A stretch of 64,000 nt of DNA from Xylanimonas oleitrophica (GTDB lineage: Bacteria; Actinomycetota; Actinomycetes; Actinomycetales; Cellulomonadaceae): NCBI RefSeq assembly GCF_003244315.1, contig NZ_QKWH01000002.1, forward strand, positions 62,001-126,000. The letters are read 5' to 3'. Of this stretch, positions 18,423-28,303 are shown piece by piece (the first letter of the stretch is position 1; each line of letters opens with the position of its first letter). The translations under genes and the position numbers were made by a program. Under the pieces are notes generated by a model. That model ran no database searches. It was not told the origin of the DNA and saw only the letters and a program-made list of their open reading frames with translations.

Positions 18423-18743
18423 CCTGCCACGGCGCGCACGGGTGCGCCGCCATCTCCTGCGGGGCGTCTGCCCCTGGCCGGGTCTGGTCCGACAGCCGAC
18501 CGTCGAGAAGCGGCGGTGACTGTCGGCCGCCCTGGCCCGGGCGCGGCGTGGACGCTCTTCAGCACACCCATCGGCCGGGCGTGGGGGACGTGAGGAATCC
18601 CACCGGGTGAATCGTGCCGCCTGCCGTGGGTGAAAGCCTCCGCGGCGCATTTTTCCGCGCGCAGACGGCTCATAGAGTCGGAGACCAACGGCGCGGGGGC
18701 AGCCGGGAACCGAGGGACCAGCGGTCGACCGAGGGAGCCCGAC
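18423..18743. other. Intergenic region upstream of sugar transferase
   Basis: These 321 bases separate the chemotaxis operon from the polysaccharide genes. A weak 6-bp hairpin follows cheX copy 2, and an AT-richer run (TTTTT near 18650) lies about 95 bp before the next start. No coding pattern, RNA gene or clear promoter could be identified. Confidence 0.5.
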
Positions 18744-20243
18744 GTGAGCACTGCGACTCCAGGGCGGCTCACCAGCGCGCGTGCGAAGAACCGCGCGCGG
18801 TGGCTGCGCGAGGTGCGGGACCTGTTCGGTGCCCAGCCGTGGCACCTGTCCTACCGTCGCCGCCTCGCCCTGACCGACCTGGCCGTGCTCGTGGTGGCCG
18901 TGGGCCTGGCCCACGCGCTGCACCACGTCGTGCCCGGCGCGACGGCGGGCTCCGCCACGGCGCGCACGGCGCTGAGCCTCGCCATCGTCGTGGCCTGGAT
19001 GGTGGGGCTCGCCGTCGCGCGCAGCTATGACCCGCGGGTGCTGGGCTCGGGACCGATCGAGTACCAGCGCGTCTTCGACGCCTCCTGGAAGCTGTTCAGC
19101 GTGGTCGCCGTCGGTGCCTTCCTCGTCTCGGCGGCGGGCGTGCGCAGCTACCTGCTGGTCACGCTGCCCGTCGGGCTGGCAGGGCTCCTGGCCGAGCGCT
19201 TCCTGTGGCGTGGCTGGCTGCACGGGCGGCGGTCCGAGGACGCCTTCACCACCGCCGTCCTCGCCATCGGCCTGCGCGAGCAGGCCGAGCGGCTCATCCG
19301 CGAGATGAACGGGCGGCCCGGCTCCGGCTACCGCGTGGTGGGGGTGTGCGTGCCGGTGGGGGAGGTGCGGGCGGGGGACGAGGTGGCCGGTGTGCCCGTG
19401 CTGGGCGACCTCGCCACCGCCGGCGCCATCGCGGCCCAGGTCGGCGCCGATTGCGTCGCCGTCAGCGGGTCGGACGCGATCACCTCCGACGTCGTCCGCC
19501 GCCTGGGGTGGGAGCTCGAGCCCGTGGGGGTGGACCTCATGCTCACCGCCGAGCTCGCCGACGTCGCCGGGCCGCGCATCACGGTCACCCCCGCCCAGGG
19601 CGTCTCGCTGCTGCACGTCGACGCGCCACGGTTCGCCGGCCCCAAGTTCCTCCTCAAGGCCGTCATGGACTGGACCGGCGCCGCGCTGCTGACGGTGGTG
19701 CTGGCGCCCGCGCTCCTCGGCATCGCCCTGGCCGTCAGGCTGACCAGCCCCGGGCCCGTGCTGTACGGCCAGGACCGGGTGGGTCGCGGCGGGCGCACGT
19801 TCCGGATGCTCAAGTTCCGCAGCATGAGGGTGGGCGCGGACGCCGAGCGCACCACCCTGCAAGAGGCCCGCAACGACGGGGCGGGGCCGCTGTTCAAGCA
19901 GCGCGACGACCCACGGGTCACGCCCCTGGGGCGTGTGCTGCGCCGCTACTCCCTCGACGAGCTGCCCCAGCTGTTCAACGTGCTCTCGGGGAGCATGAGC
20001 CTGGTGGGCCCGCGCCCGCCGCTGCCCGCCGAGGTCAGCCGGTACGAGGCGCGGATGCGGCGCAGGCTGCTGGTCAAGCCCGGCCTCACGGGGCTGTGGC
20101 AGGTGGGCGGCCGATCGGACCTGCCTTGGGAGGAGTGCGTGCGGCTCGACGTCTACTACGCCGAGAACTGGACCCCGTTCGGCGACCTCCTGATCCTCGC
20201 GAGGACCGCCAAGGCCGTCTTCGGAGGTCAGGGCGCATATTGA
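18744..20243 (+). CDS. Exopolysaccharide polyprenyl-phosphate sugar-1-phosphate transferase
   Basis: Enzymes of this type (WbaP/WcaJ-like) start exopolysaccharide repeat units by moving a sugar-1-phosphate onto undecaprenyl phosphate. The GTG at 18744 with GAGGGAG upstream gives 499 residues. The N-terminal half has four hydrophobic helices and a CoA-binding-like Rossmann region (about 165-270). Another helix near 315-340 precedes the catalytic domain, with PGPVLYGQDRVGRGG, FKQRDDPRVTPLGRVLR, and KPGLTGLWQVGGRSDL. The DELPQLFNVLSGSMSLVGPRP signature is complete. The gene probably belongs with the GT2-GH18 pair that begins 185 bp downstream. The sugar specificity is unknown. Confidence 0.93.
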   Translation: MSTATPGRLTSARAKNRARWLREVRDLFGAQPWHLSYRRRLALTDLAVLVVAVGLAHALHHVVPGATAGSATARTALSLAIVVAWMVGLAVARSYDPRVLGSGPIEYQRVFDASWKLFSVVAVGAFLVSAAGVRSYLLVTLPVGLAGLLAERFLWRGWLHGRRSEDAFTTAVLAIGLREQAERLIREMNGRPGSGYRVVGVCVPVGEVRAGDEVAGVPVLGDLATAGAIAAQVGADCVAVSGSDAITSDVVRRLGWELEPVGVDLMLTAELADVAGPRITVTPAQGVSLLHVDAPRFAGPKFLLKAVMDWTGAALLTVVLAPALLGIALAVRLTSPGPVLYGQDRVGRGGRTFRMLKFRSMRVGADAERTTLQEARNDGAGPLFKQRDDPRVTPLGRVLRRYSLDELPQLFNVLSGSMSLVGPRPPLPAEVSRYEARMRRRLLVKPGLTGLWQVGGRSDLPWEECVRLDVYYAENWTPFGDLLILARTAKAVFGGQGAY

Positions 20244-20428
20244 CCCAGTGGGTGAGCAGCATCACCCGGGTGAGTTGGTTGAAGGGGGGATGACCGTAGC
20301 CCCGACGCATGTGAACATGCTGACGTGCCCTGCTCTCACGTCGCTTCAGCCTGCCCGCGTACCGCCCCTGCGGGCGCCGCCGGTCTGCGTGCCGGCCTGC
20401 GCCGTGCCCTCCCCTGGGAGGCGGCCGC

Positions 20429-22921
20429 ATGAGCCGCCGCCGACAGTGGGGCGCCGAGCGCCGCACCGAGCCGCTGCCTATCCAACACCCTCGGCCGACG
20501 ACGGGCAAGATCGCCCGCTCGCGCGTCGCCATCGTGCTGACCGTGACGTTCTGGCTGCTCTACGTGATCTCCACGGTGCTGCGCGAGTTCATCGACTCCG
20601 ACGCGGGCTTCCGCTTCTCCGTCGAGGCCGTCGCCTACGTCGTCACCGTCTCCGCGCTCGGGTTCAGCGCCCTGATGTACCTGCTGGCCCGCGAAGGTGC
20701 ACTGACCCGGTTCCGGGACCACCAGCGCACCACCCGCTCCGAGCTCGACCGCTTCTTCGCCCGGCGCACCCCGAGCCTCACCGTGCTCGTGCCCTCCTAC
20801 GCGGAGGAGACCGACGTCGTGCGCGCGACGCTGCTGTCGACGGCGCTGCAGGAGTACCCCGACCTGCGCGTCGTGCTGCTCCTCGACGACCCCATCAACC
20901 CCTCCAACCCGGCCGACGCAGCGCGGGTCGAGGCCACCAAGAGCCTGCCCGAGCAGATCAACCGGCTCCTGGCCACCCCGCGCCGCCACGTCGAGGAGGC
21001 GCACGCCCGCTTCGTGGCCGGCCGGCCCGAGGGCACCGACCCGCAGACGCCGGCCACGCCCGCCGAGGTGCAGGCGCTCGCCGCCGAGTACCGGTGGGCG
21101 GCCCGGTGGACGGTGCGCCTGGCCGCGGTGGAGCGCACCGACGACCACGTGGGCACGTTCCTGGACGAGCAGGTCTACGGCAAGCTGGCCGAGGACCTGG
21201 AGACGACGGCGGCCGCCATCGAGGCCGGCGCCGTGGACGGCCAGGTGCTGCCCGTGGCCGCCCTCGACCGCTTCTACCAGCGCATGGTGCGCATCTTCAC
21301 CGCCGAGGTGTCGGTGTTCCAGCGCAAGGCGTGGGTCAGCACGTCCCACGAGGCCAACAAGGCCATGAACCTCAACTCCTACCTGGCGCTCATGGGTGGC
21401 ACCTACCGCATCGAGCAGACGCTCGACGGCCTGGGCCTGGCCGAGGTGGAGCCGGGTGACGAGCACGTGCTCACCGTCCCCGACAGCGACTACGTGCTGA
21501 CCCTCGACGCCGACTCGGTGCTGCTGCGCGAGTACTGCCTGCGCCTGGTGCACTTCCTGGAGCAGCCGGGCAACGAGCGTGTCGGCGTCGTGCAGACGCC
21601 GTACTCGGCGTTCCGCGGCGCGGCCACCCGCATCGAGCGGCTCGCCGGCGCCACCACCGACATCCAGCACATGCTGCACCAGGGCATGACGCAGTTCGGT
21701 GCCACGTTCTGGGTGGGCGCCAACGCCGTCATCCGCAAGAGGGCGCTCGACGACATCGTCGAGGTCGAGTCCGTGGGTGGCTACGAGGTGCGCCGCTACA
21801 TCCAGGACCGCACCGTCATCGAGGACACCGAGTCCAGCATCGACCTGGCCACGCACGGGTGGACCCTCGTCAACTACCCCGAGCGCCTGAGCTACAGCGC
21901 CACGCCGCCCGACTTCGGCTCCCTCGTGGTGCAGCGCCGCCGCTGGGCCAACGGTGGCCTGCTGATCATGCCCAAGTTCTTCGCGCACGTGCGGACCAAG
22001 CGACGCCAGGGCACGCCCGTGCGCCTCGCCGAGCAGTTCCTGCGGGTCAACTACATGGCCTCGACGGCGTGGGCCAGCGTCGCCCTCGTGCTGCTGCTCG
22101 CCTACCCCTACGACGGGCGCCTGCTGAGCCCGCTGGTGCTGCTCATGGCCGCCGGGTACTTCATCTCGATGGCCTCGGACCTCAAGCAGTTCGGCTACAA
22201 GCGCTCCGACGTGTTCCGCATCTACGGGTTCAACCTGATCCTGCTCACGGTCAACCTCGCCGGCGTGCTCAAGTCGCTCCAGCAGGCCGTGACCGGTGCG
22301 AAGATCCCGTTCGCCCGCACGCCCAAGGTCAAGGACCGCACCGCGGCGCCGCTGCTGCACGTGATGGCGCCGCTCGTCATCGTCGGGTTCTCGGTCTTCT
22401 CGTTCGTGCGGGACTTCCAGCTGCAGAACTGGGGCAACGCCGCGTTCGCCGGGTTCAACACGGTCATGGCGTCGTACGCGATCGTCGCCTACATCGGCGT
22501 CGGGGCGCTGCTCGTGGACATCGGGCGCGGCCTGGTCGGATGGTTCTGGGTCGACGTCCCCGACCGCAGGCCGCAGGGGCCGCCCGAGCGCGGATGGCAC
22601 TCCGTGCTGACGGTCGGCTCCAGCGCCGACGGCACCGCCGCGCCGCTCGAGCTCGCCGCGCGCGAGAGCCTGGCCCACGCGCGCGCGACGGCGGTCGCCG
22701 CCGTGCGGCACGGGCAGGGCGCGCTCCTGCTGGAGGCGCCCGTGGTGGACGAGGCCGTCGTCGAGGAGGTCGTGGCCGCCGAGCTCGAGCAGTTCGAGCG
22801 CGAGGCCGAGCTGGCGCTGCAGGCCGCCGCCGGAGACCTCGGGGCCGAGCCCGACACCCCGCCGGCCCCCGAGCCCGGCACCGACCAGACCCGAACCCCT
22901 GAGCCCGACGGAGGCCGCTGA
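20429..22921 (+). CDS. Cellulose-synthase-like GT2 membrane glycosyltransferase
   Basis: This 830-residue processive-type glycosyltransferase has two N-terminal helices (about 32-50 and 68-88), a cytoplasmic GT2 domain, and about five C-terminal helices. GT2 signatures are VLLLDDPINPS (first Asp), TLDADSVL (metal DxD), TVIEDTESS (catalytic-base region) and QRRRW, the acceptor-site Q-x-x-R-W motif of cellulose, chitin and hyaluronan synthases. A long, unusual insert (about 165-320) sits between the first Asp and the DxD, and an ~140-residue Ala/Glu-rich cytoplasmic tail follows the last helix. Its stop overlaps the next gene's ATG (TGATG). It probably polymerises a beta-linked glycan and moves it across the membrane; the polymer is unknown. 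Confidence 0.9.
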   Translation: MSRRRQWGAERRTEPLPIQHPRPTTGKIARSRVAIVLTVTFWLLYVISTVLREFIDSDAGFRFSVEAVAYVVTVSALGFSALMYLLAREGALTRFRDHQRTTRSELDRFFARRTPSLTVLVPSYAEETDVVRATLLSTALQEYPDLRVVLLLDDPINPSNPADAARVEATKSLPEQINRLLATPRRHVEEAHARFVAGRPEGTDPQTPATPAEVQALAAEYRWAARWTVRLAAVERTDDHVGTFLDEQVYGKLAEDLETTAAAIEAGAVDGQVLPVAALDRFYQRMVRIFTAEVSVFQRKAWVSTSHEANKAMNLNSYLALMGGTYRIEQTLDGLGLAEVEPGDEHVLTVPDSDYVLTLDADSVLLREYCLRLVHFLEQPGNERVGVVQTPYSAFRGAATRIERLAGATTDIQHMLHQGMTQFGATFWVGANAVIRKRALDDIVEVESVGGYEVRRYIQDRTVIEDTESSIDLATHGWTLVNYPERLSYSATPPDFGSLVVQRRRWANGGLLIMPKFFAHVRTKRRQGTPVRLAEQFLRVNYMASTAWASVALVLLLAYPYDGRLLSPLVLLMAAGYFISMASDLKQFGYKRSDVFRIYGFNLILLTVNLAGVLKSLQQAVTGAKIPFARTPKVKDRTAAPLLHVMAPLVIVGFSVFSFVRDFQLQNWGNAAFAGFNTVMASYAIVAYIGVGALLVDIGRGLVGWFWVDVPDRRPQGPPERGWHSVLTVGSSADGTAAPLELAARESLAHARATAVAAVRHGQGALLLEAPVVDEAVVEEVVAAELEQFEREAELALQAAAGDLGAEPDTPPAPEPGTDQTRTPEPDGGR

Positions 22922-24585
22922 TGGCACGACGACTCTCCCGCTGGCGGGTCGCGTTCGCCGCGACGGTCGCGGTGGGCCTGGCCGGCGCCGGCCTCATGAC
23001 GGTCCAGGAGCGGCGCAGCGCCGCACAGGCCCCCGACGTGGTGCCCGCCTGGTTCGCGCCGTACGTGGACGTCACCGCCACGCCCTCGTACGCGTTCGAG
23101 CGCCAGGAGCAGGTGCGTGACGTCGTGCTGTCGTTCGTCGTCGCCGACTCCGCCCGCCCCTGCGTGCCCAGCTGGGGTACCCACTACACGATGGACGAGG
23201 CCGGCGAGTCCCTCGAGCTGGACCGCCGCGTCGCCCGCCTGCGCCAGCTCGGCGGGGACGTGAGCGTGTCGTTCGGCGGGCAGATCAACGACGAGCTCGC
23301 GGTGGCCTGCACCGACGACGGGGCGCTGCGCAAGGCGTACTCGCGCGTGATCGACCGCTACGACCTGACGCGGATCGACCTGGACATCGAGGGCGAGGCG
23401 CTGCGCGACGGCGCCGCGACCGACCGGCGCGCCCGGGCGATCGCTGCCCTCCAGGCCGAGCGCGAGGCGGCCGGCGAGCCGCTCGAGGTGTGGCTCACCC
23501 TCCCCGTGGCCCCCACCGGTCTGACCGACGAGGGCTTGCGCACCGTGACCGGGACGCTCGCCGGCGGTGTCGACCTCACCGGTGTCAACGTCATGACGAT
23601 GGACTACGCCGAGAGCCTGCCCGCCGGCACCTCCGTGGTGGACGGCAGCAAGCAGGCGCTCGAGGCCACCCACCAGCAGCTCTCCCGCGCGTACGCCAAC
23701 GCGGGCGTCTCCCTCACGAGCGAGGAGGTGTGGCACCGCGTCGGCATGACTCCGATGATCGGGCAGAACGACGTACCCGCCGAGGTGCTCACGGTGCGCG
23801 GCGCCGAGCAGCTCGCCGCGTTCGCCGTCGACAAGGGCGTGGGCCGTGCGTCCATGTGGTCGGCCAACCGTGACCGCGAGTGCGGCGGCAACTGGGGCGA
23901 CCTCACCGTCGTCTCCGACTCGTGCAGCGGTGTGGAGCAGGAGCCCGGCCAGTTCCAGGCGGCCTTCGACGTCGTGGGCGCCGAGCGCGAGCCCGAGGAC
24001 GGCGCCTCGGCGCGGCCGTCGGCGTCGGCCAGCCCCTCGCCGTCGGCCACCCGGGCCGCGGGAGACGACGCCCCGGGGCCGCGTGCGACCCCGGTCGACG
24101 ACCCGGCCACCAGCCCGTACCCCATCTGGGACGAGAACGCGGGGTACGTCGCCGGCACCAAGGTGGTGTGGCGCCGCTACGTGTACACCGCGCGCTGGTG
24201 GACCCAGGGTGACGTGCCCGACGACCCGACCGTCTCCGTCAGCGACTCCCCGTGGCAGATCCTGGGACCCGTGCTGCCCGGCGAGACGCCCGAGCCCGAG
24301 CCCACCTTGCCCGAGGGCACCTATCCCGCCTGGGACGGGCAGAAGCCGTACGAGGGCGGTGCGCGCGTGCTGCTCGACGGCATCCCGTACCAGGCCAAGT
24401 GGTGGACGCAGGGCGACGACCCCCGCGCCAGCCTCGCCGGGGACAACACCTCCCCGTGGCGGCCCCTGACCTCCCTGGAGGTGGAGAAGGCGGCTGAGGA
24501 GGCGGGGACGGCCCCGGCCGAGGAGGGTGCGGGCGAGAGCGCCGAGGAGAGCGGGGAGGGCCCGGAGGCTCCGGCCGAGGGCTGA
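22921..24585 (+). CDS. Secreted GH18 chitinase-like protein with two chitin-binding (CBM5/12-like) modules
   Basis: The 554-residue exported protein has a hydrophobic signal segment (about 8-28) and a GH18-type barrel (about 40-330). The catalytic motif reads RIDLDIEGE, with Asp153, Asp155 and the acid Glu157 present; the first Asp of the usual DxxDxDxE pattern is Thr150. VSFGG at 116-120 matches strand 3. A Ser/Pro-rich linker leads to two tandem modules with W...Y..G..V...Y.A(K/R)WWTQG, typical of CBM5/12. The start overlaps the GT2 stop by one base. Coupling to a synthase suggests that it trims or releases the polymer made by its partner, rather than feeding on chitin; this is inference. 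Confidence 0.85.
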   Translation: MARRLSRWRVAFAATVAVGLAGAGLMTVQERRSAAQAPDVVPAWFAPYVDVTATPSYAFERQEQVRDVVLSFVVADSARPCVPSWGTHYTMDEAGESLELDRRVARLRQLGGDVSVSFGGQINDELAVACTDDGALRKAYSRVIDRYDLTRIDLDIEGEALRDGAATDRRARAIAALQAEREAAGEPLEVWLTLPVAPTGLTDEGLRTVTGTLAGGVDLTGVNVMTMDYAESLPAGTSVVDGSKQALEATHQQLSRAYANAGVSLTSEEVWHRVGMTPMIGQNDVPAEVLTVRGAEQLAAFAVDKGVGRASMWSANRDRECGGNWGDLTVVSDSCSGVEQEPGQFQAAFDVVGAEREPEDGASARPSASASPSPSATRAAGDDAPGPRATPVDDPATSPYPIWDENAGYVAGTKVVWRRYVYTARWWTQGDVPDDPTVSVSDSPWQILGPVLPGETPEPEPTLPEGTYPAWDGQKPYEGGARVLLDGIPYQAKWWTQGDDPRASLAGDNTSPWRPLTSLEVEKAAEEAGTAPAEEGAGESAEESGEGPEAPAEG

Positions 24586-24595
24586 CCACGGGACC

Positions 24596-24628
24596 GAGGC
24601 CCGGGACGGCGACGCCGTCCCGGGCCTC
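24596..24628 (+). terminator. 15-bp perfect hairpin after GH18 gene
   Basis: Arms at 24596-24610 and 24614-24628 pair perfectly around a 3-nt loop just past the GH18 stop, closing the glycan-synthesis operon. Confidence 0.75.
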
Positions 24629-24638
24629 CGTCGTCCCA

Positions 24639-24670
24639 CCGCTGCGCCCCTGTGCCGCTGCGCCCCTGTG
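24639..24670 (+). repeat. 16-bp tandem duplication
   Basis: CCGCTGCGCCCCTGTG occurs twice back to back (24639-24654 and 24655-24670) in the intergenic space before the CAP gene. No function is evident. Confidence 0.85.
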
Positions 24671-24760
24671 CTCCGTGCGCCTGCACGGCCGACCCTCCCG
24701 GCGGGGTGCCGTCGTCTGCCACGATGGGCCACCACGGCAGGACGGCTGATGGAGGACGAC

Positions 24761-25387
24761 GTGCCGCAGAGACCCGCACGGTGGGCTCGAGGTGGTGGGA
24801 CGGTGCTCGTGCTGCACCTCGTGGTGCCCCTGGTGGCGGCGTGCGCGCCGGCGGGCGCGGCGGTGCCCGAGCCGGTGGTGGTGACGGTGACGCAGACGCC
24901 GTCGGTGCGGGTGGCCCCGCCCGCTCCGGCACCGGAGCCCGCAGCTGAGCCGGCACCCGAGCCGGCACCCGAGCCGGCGCCGGAGGAGCCCGACCTGACC
25001 GACCCCGCCGTCTACGCGGCGCTCGTGCAGGAGGGCGTCGACAGCAGCCGTGAGGAGGCCGGGCTCGCCGCGCTGCGGCACGACGAGTGCGCGGCACGCG
25101 TGGCCCACGAGCGGGCGGCAGCCCTGGCCGGGACCGGCGAGCTCGTGCACGCCCCGCTCGAGGGCGTGATGGACGAGTGCGGCCCGGTCCGCAAGGTCGC
25201 CGAGAACCTGGTCCGTTCCGGGTACCCGCCGGCCGGGGCGGTGGAGGCGTGGCTCGGCTCGCCGGGGCACCGCGCCAACATCCACGACCCCGGGCTGGAC
25301 TCCGGCGCCGTCGGGTGCGTGGACGACGGGCCGCCGGGCCGGGCCCCGCAGATGCTGTGCGCGCACGTGTTCCTCGGCCTGCCGTAG
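24761..25387 (+). CDS. CAP/SCP-domain lipoprotein
   Basis: The protein is a cell-surface lipoprotein with a C-terminal CAP (cysteine-rich secretory/PR-1-like) domain of the short bacterial kind. The GTG at 24761 has GGAGG 5 bases upstream and gives 208 residues; an ATG at 24749 is a close alternative. The signal peptide ends VPLVAAC (lipobox). A Pro/Ala/Glu repeat linker of (PAPE)-type units follows (about 45-75). The CAP motifs are AARVAHERAAALA, AENLVRSG and SPGHRANIHDP. The function of bacterial CAP proteins is poorly known. It stands alone between two transcription units. Confidence 0.85.
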   Translation: MPQRPARWARGGGTVLVLHLVVPLVAACAPAGAAVPEPVVVTVTQTPSVRVAPPAPAPEPAAEPAPEPAPEPAPEEPDLTDPAVYAALVQEGVDSSREEAGLAALRHDECAARVAHERAAALAGTGELVHAPLEGVMDECGPVRKVAENLVRSGYPPAGAVEAWLGSPGHRANIHDPGLDSGAVGCVDDGPPGRAPQMLCAHVFLGLP

Positions 25388-25496
25388 CCCCACCACCTCC
25401 CGTCTCAGCGGGGTGCGTGTTAACACGTGGTCACGATCCGGCCACGCGACCTGGGAACTCATCGGTCCGCCGAATCGTTCTGGCACGATTGCGCCC

Positions 25497-26945
25497 ATGG
25501 CGAACTCCACCAGCGCGCCGGCCTCCGAGCTCAGCGCGATCGACCGCTTCTTCAAGATCACCGAGAGAGGCTCGACCGTCGGCACGGAGATCCGTGGCGG
25601 CCTCGTCACCTTCTTCGCGATGGCCTACATCGTGGTGCTCAACCCGCTCATCATCGGCACGGTGCAGGACGGCACCGGGCAGTACCTGGGCGGCGGGGAC
25701 GAGCCCAACCTCGGCATGATCGCGGCCGCCACGGCGCTCGTCGCAGGCGTCATGACCATCCTCATGGGCGTGCTCGCCAACTACCCGATGGCGCTCGCTG
25801 CCGGCCTCGGCCTCAACGCCGTGGTCGCGTTCTCCATCGCCGGCCTGCCGGACGTCACGTGGGCGGATGCGATGGGCCTGGTGGTCATCGAGGGCGTCAT
25901 CATCCTCGTGCTCGTGCTCACGGGGTTCCGCGAGGCCGTGTTCCGCGCCGTGCCCGTCGAGCTCAAGACGGCGATCGGCGTGGGCATCGGCCTGTTCATC
26001 ACCCTCATCGGCCTGGCCAACGCCGGGTTCGTCACCGGTGACGGCGCCACCGTGCTCGCCCTCGGGAACCTGGGCACGTGGCCGATCCTCGTGTTCGTCG
26101 TCGGCCTCGTGCTGACCATCGTGCTGTGGGTGCGCAAGGTCAAGGGCGCGATGCTCATCGCCATCCTGGTGGCCACCGTCCTGGCCGTGATCCTCGAGAA
26201 CACCCTCCACATCGGGGCGCGCTCGGAGGAGAACCCGGCCGGCTTCAACTCCGCGCCCACCTTCAGCGGCGTCGTCGAGGTCCCCGACTTCGGCATCCTG
26301 GGCCACTTCTCGCTGCTCGGCTCGTTCCAGAGCATCGGCGTCGTCACCGTGATCCTGCTGGTGTTCTCGCTGCTGCTCGCCGACTTCTTCGACACGATGG
26401 GCACCATGGTGGCCGTCGGCGGCGAGGCCAAGCTGCTCGACGAGCAGGGCAACCCGCCCAAGACCAAGCAGATCCTCGTGGTCGACTCCGTGGCCGCCAT
26501 CGCCGGTGGCATGGGCAGCGTCTCCTCCAACACCAGCTACGTGGAGTCCACCGCCGGCGTGGGCGAGGGCGCGCGCACCGGTCTCGCGTCGGTCGTGACC
26601 GGTGGCCTGTTCCTCCTCGCCACGTTCCTGTCGCCGATCGTGGCGCTGGTGCCCTACGAGGCCGCCGCCCCCGCCCTGGTGTTCGTCGGGTTCCTCATGC
26701 TCACGCAGATCGCGGGCATCGACTGGAAGAACGTCGAGATCGCCATCCCGGCGTTCCTCACGATCATCACGATGCCGTTCACCTACTCGATCGCCGACGG
26801 CATCGGCGCCGGCTTCATCGCGTTCCTCATCATCAAGCTCGCGCTGGGCAAGGTGAAGCAGGTCCACCCGCTCATGTGGACGGCGTCGATCCTGTTCGTC
26901 CTGTACTTCACGCTCGACCCGATCCGGGCCGCGCTGGGGCTCTGA
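25497..26945 (+). CDS. NCS2-family purine permease (AzgA/PbuG type)
   Basis: A 482-residue integral membrane transporter with about 12-14 hydrophobic segments. The start of the family is clear ([22 protein letters not shown]), as are [29 protein letters not shown] and [14 protein letters not shown]. This AzgA/GhxP/PbuG branch imports adenine, hypoxanthine or guanine by proton symport; the exact base cannot be inferred. The ATG at 25497 lacks a Shine-Dalgarno; the CACGAT 8 bases upstream may be a -10 box of a leaderless transcript. It is monocistronic, with a 20-bp terminator downstream. Confidence 0.93.
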   Translation: MANSTSAPASELSAIDRFFKITERGSTVGTEIRGGLVTFFAMAYIVVLNPLIIGTVQDGTGQYLGGGDEPNLGMIAAATALVAGVMTILMGVLANYPMALAAGLGLNAVVAFSIAGLPDVTWADAMGLVVIEGVIILVLVLTGFREAVFRAVPVELKTAIGVGIGLFITLIGLANAGFVTGDGATVLALGNLGTWPILVFVVGLVLTIVLWVRKVKGAMLIAILVATVLAVILENTLHIGARSEENPAGFNSAPTFSGVVEVPDFGILGHFSLLGSFQSIGVVTVILLVFSLLLADFFDTMGTMVAVGGEAKLLDEQGNPPKTKQILVVDSVAAIAGGMGSVSSNTSYVESTAGVGEGARTGLASVVTGGLFLLATFLSPIVALVPYEAAAPALVFVGFLMLTQIAGIDWKNVEIAIPAFLTIITMPFTYSIADGIGAGFIAFLIIKLALGKVKQVHPLMWTASILFVLYFTLDPIRAALGL

Positions 26946-26970
26946 CCCGGTCCGGCACCCGGCCGGGCGC

Positions 26971-27015
26971 ACGACGACGGCCTGCCGCCCTGCGAGGGCG
27001 GCAGGCCGTCGTCGT
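26971..27015. terminator. 20-bp perfect hairpin after purine permease
   Basis: Arms 26971-26990 and 26996-27015 pair perfectly around the loop TGCGA. The stem is very stable and lies 25 bp after the permease stop. Confidence 0.85.
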
Positions 27016-27129
27016 CCACGTGCCGTTCGCCTGCCGTCCACCACGGCGTCGCTCCTCCGTCCTGCCGGAGGCGGGCGGTGCTGGCACGATGCGGTGAGCA
27101 ACGTCCGCAGCAGCAGAGAGCAGGTACCC

Positions 27130-28296
27130 GTGAAGATCGCGATCGCCGGAACCGGCTATGTCGGTCTCTCCAACGCCGTGGTGCTGGCCCAGCGCCACGA
27201 CGTCGTGGCGGTGGACATCGACCCGGCCAAGGTCGAGAAGATCAACCGCAGGCAGTCGCCCATCGTCGACCCGGAGCTCGAGCAGTACCTGCGCGAGGAG
27301 CCGTTGTCCCTCCGGGCCACCACCGACGCCGTCGACGCGTACTCCGGGGCGGACCTCGTCGTCGTCGCCACCCCGACGGACTACGACCCTCAGACCAACT
27401 ACTTCAACACCCGGTCCGTGGAGTCCGTCGTGGCCCAGGTGCTCGAGCTGAGCCCGGACGCCACCGTCGTCGTGAAGTCCACCGTGCCCGTGGGTTTCAC
27501 GGGCCGCATGCGCGAGGCGCACCCCGGTGCCGCCGTCTTCTTCTCCCCGGAGTTCCTGCGCGAGGGCCGGGCCCTGCACGACAACCTGCACCCCTCGCGC
27601 ATCGTGGTGGGGGACCGCGGCGAGCGGGGCAAGCTCTTCGCCGACCTCATGCTGGAGGGTGCGGTCGACAAGGACGTGCCCGTGCTGCTGACGGACGCCA
27701 CGGAGGCCGAGGCGATCAAGCTGTTCGCCAACACCTACCTGGCGCTGCGCGTCGCGTACTTCAACGAGCTCGACACGTACGCCGCGACCCGCGGCCTGAA
27801 CACCGCGCAGATCATCGAGGGCGTGGGCCTGGACCCGCGCATCGGGTCGCACTACAACAACCCGTCGTTCGGGTACGGCGGGTACTGCCTGCCCAAGGAC
27901 ACCAAGCAGCTCCTGGCGAACTACCAGGACGTTCCGCAGAACCTCATCTCGGCCATCGTCGAGGCGAACACCACGCGCAAGGACTTCATCGCGGCGGACA
28001 TCCTGCGGCGCGAGCCCCGGACCGTCGGCATGTACCGCCTGATCATGAAGTCGGGCTCCGACAACTTCCGTGCCTCCTCGATCCAGGGCGTCATGAAGCG
28101 GCTCAAGGCCAAGGGCGTCGAGGTGATCGTCTACGAGCCCACGCTGGAGGAGGAGAGCTTCTTCAGCTCCGAGGTGGTGCGCGACCTGGACGCCTTCAAG
28201 GCCCGGGCCGACGTCATCGTGGCGAACCGACGCTCCGACGCGCTCGTGGACGTCGAGGAGAAGGTCTACACGCGCGACATCTACGGCCGGGACTGA
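27130..28296 (+). CDS. ugd: UDP-glucose 6-dehydrogenase (nucleotide-sugar dehydrogenase)
   Basis: Ugd oxidises UDP-glucose to UDP-glucuronate, a precursor of acidic polysaccharides. The GTG start gives 388 residues, the length of the short E. coli Ugd type. The NAD site is [24 protein letters not shown] marks the first domain, [20 protein letters not shown] forms the dimer helix, and catalytic Cys253 lies in [16 protein letters not shown] precedes the GTG at good spacing. The genes downstream on the same strand overlap or nearly touch and end in a GT2, so glucuronate-containing glycan synthesis is a reasonable guess for this short operon. Confidence 0.93.
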   Translation: MKIAIAGTGYVGLSNAVVLAQRHDVVAVDIDPAKVEKINRRQSPIVDPELEQYLREEPLSLRATTDAVDAYSGADLVVVATPTDYDPQTNYFNTRSVESVVAQVLELSPDATVVVKSTVPVGFTGRMREAHPGAAVFFSPEFLREGRALHDNLHPSRIVVGDRGERGKLFADLMLEGAVDKDVPVLLTDATEAEAIKLFANTYLALRVAYFNELDTYAATRGLNTAQIIEGVGLDPRIGSHYNNPSFGYGGYCLPKDTKQLLANYQDVPQNLISAIVEANTTRKDFIAADILRREPRTVGMYRLIMKSGSDNFRASSIQGVMKRLKAKGVEVIVYEPTLEEESFFSSEVVRDLDAFKARADVIVANRRSDALVDVEEKVYTRDIYGRD

Positions 28297-28303
28297 CCGA
28301 GCC

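Noticed and set aside
24639-24670. CRISPR-like repeats
   Set aside because: Only two adjacent 16-bp copies without spacers; a simple tandem duplication. No CRISPR array or cas gene was found anywhere in the window.
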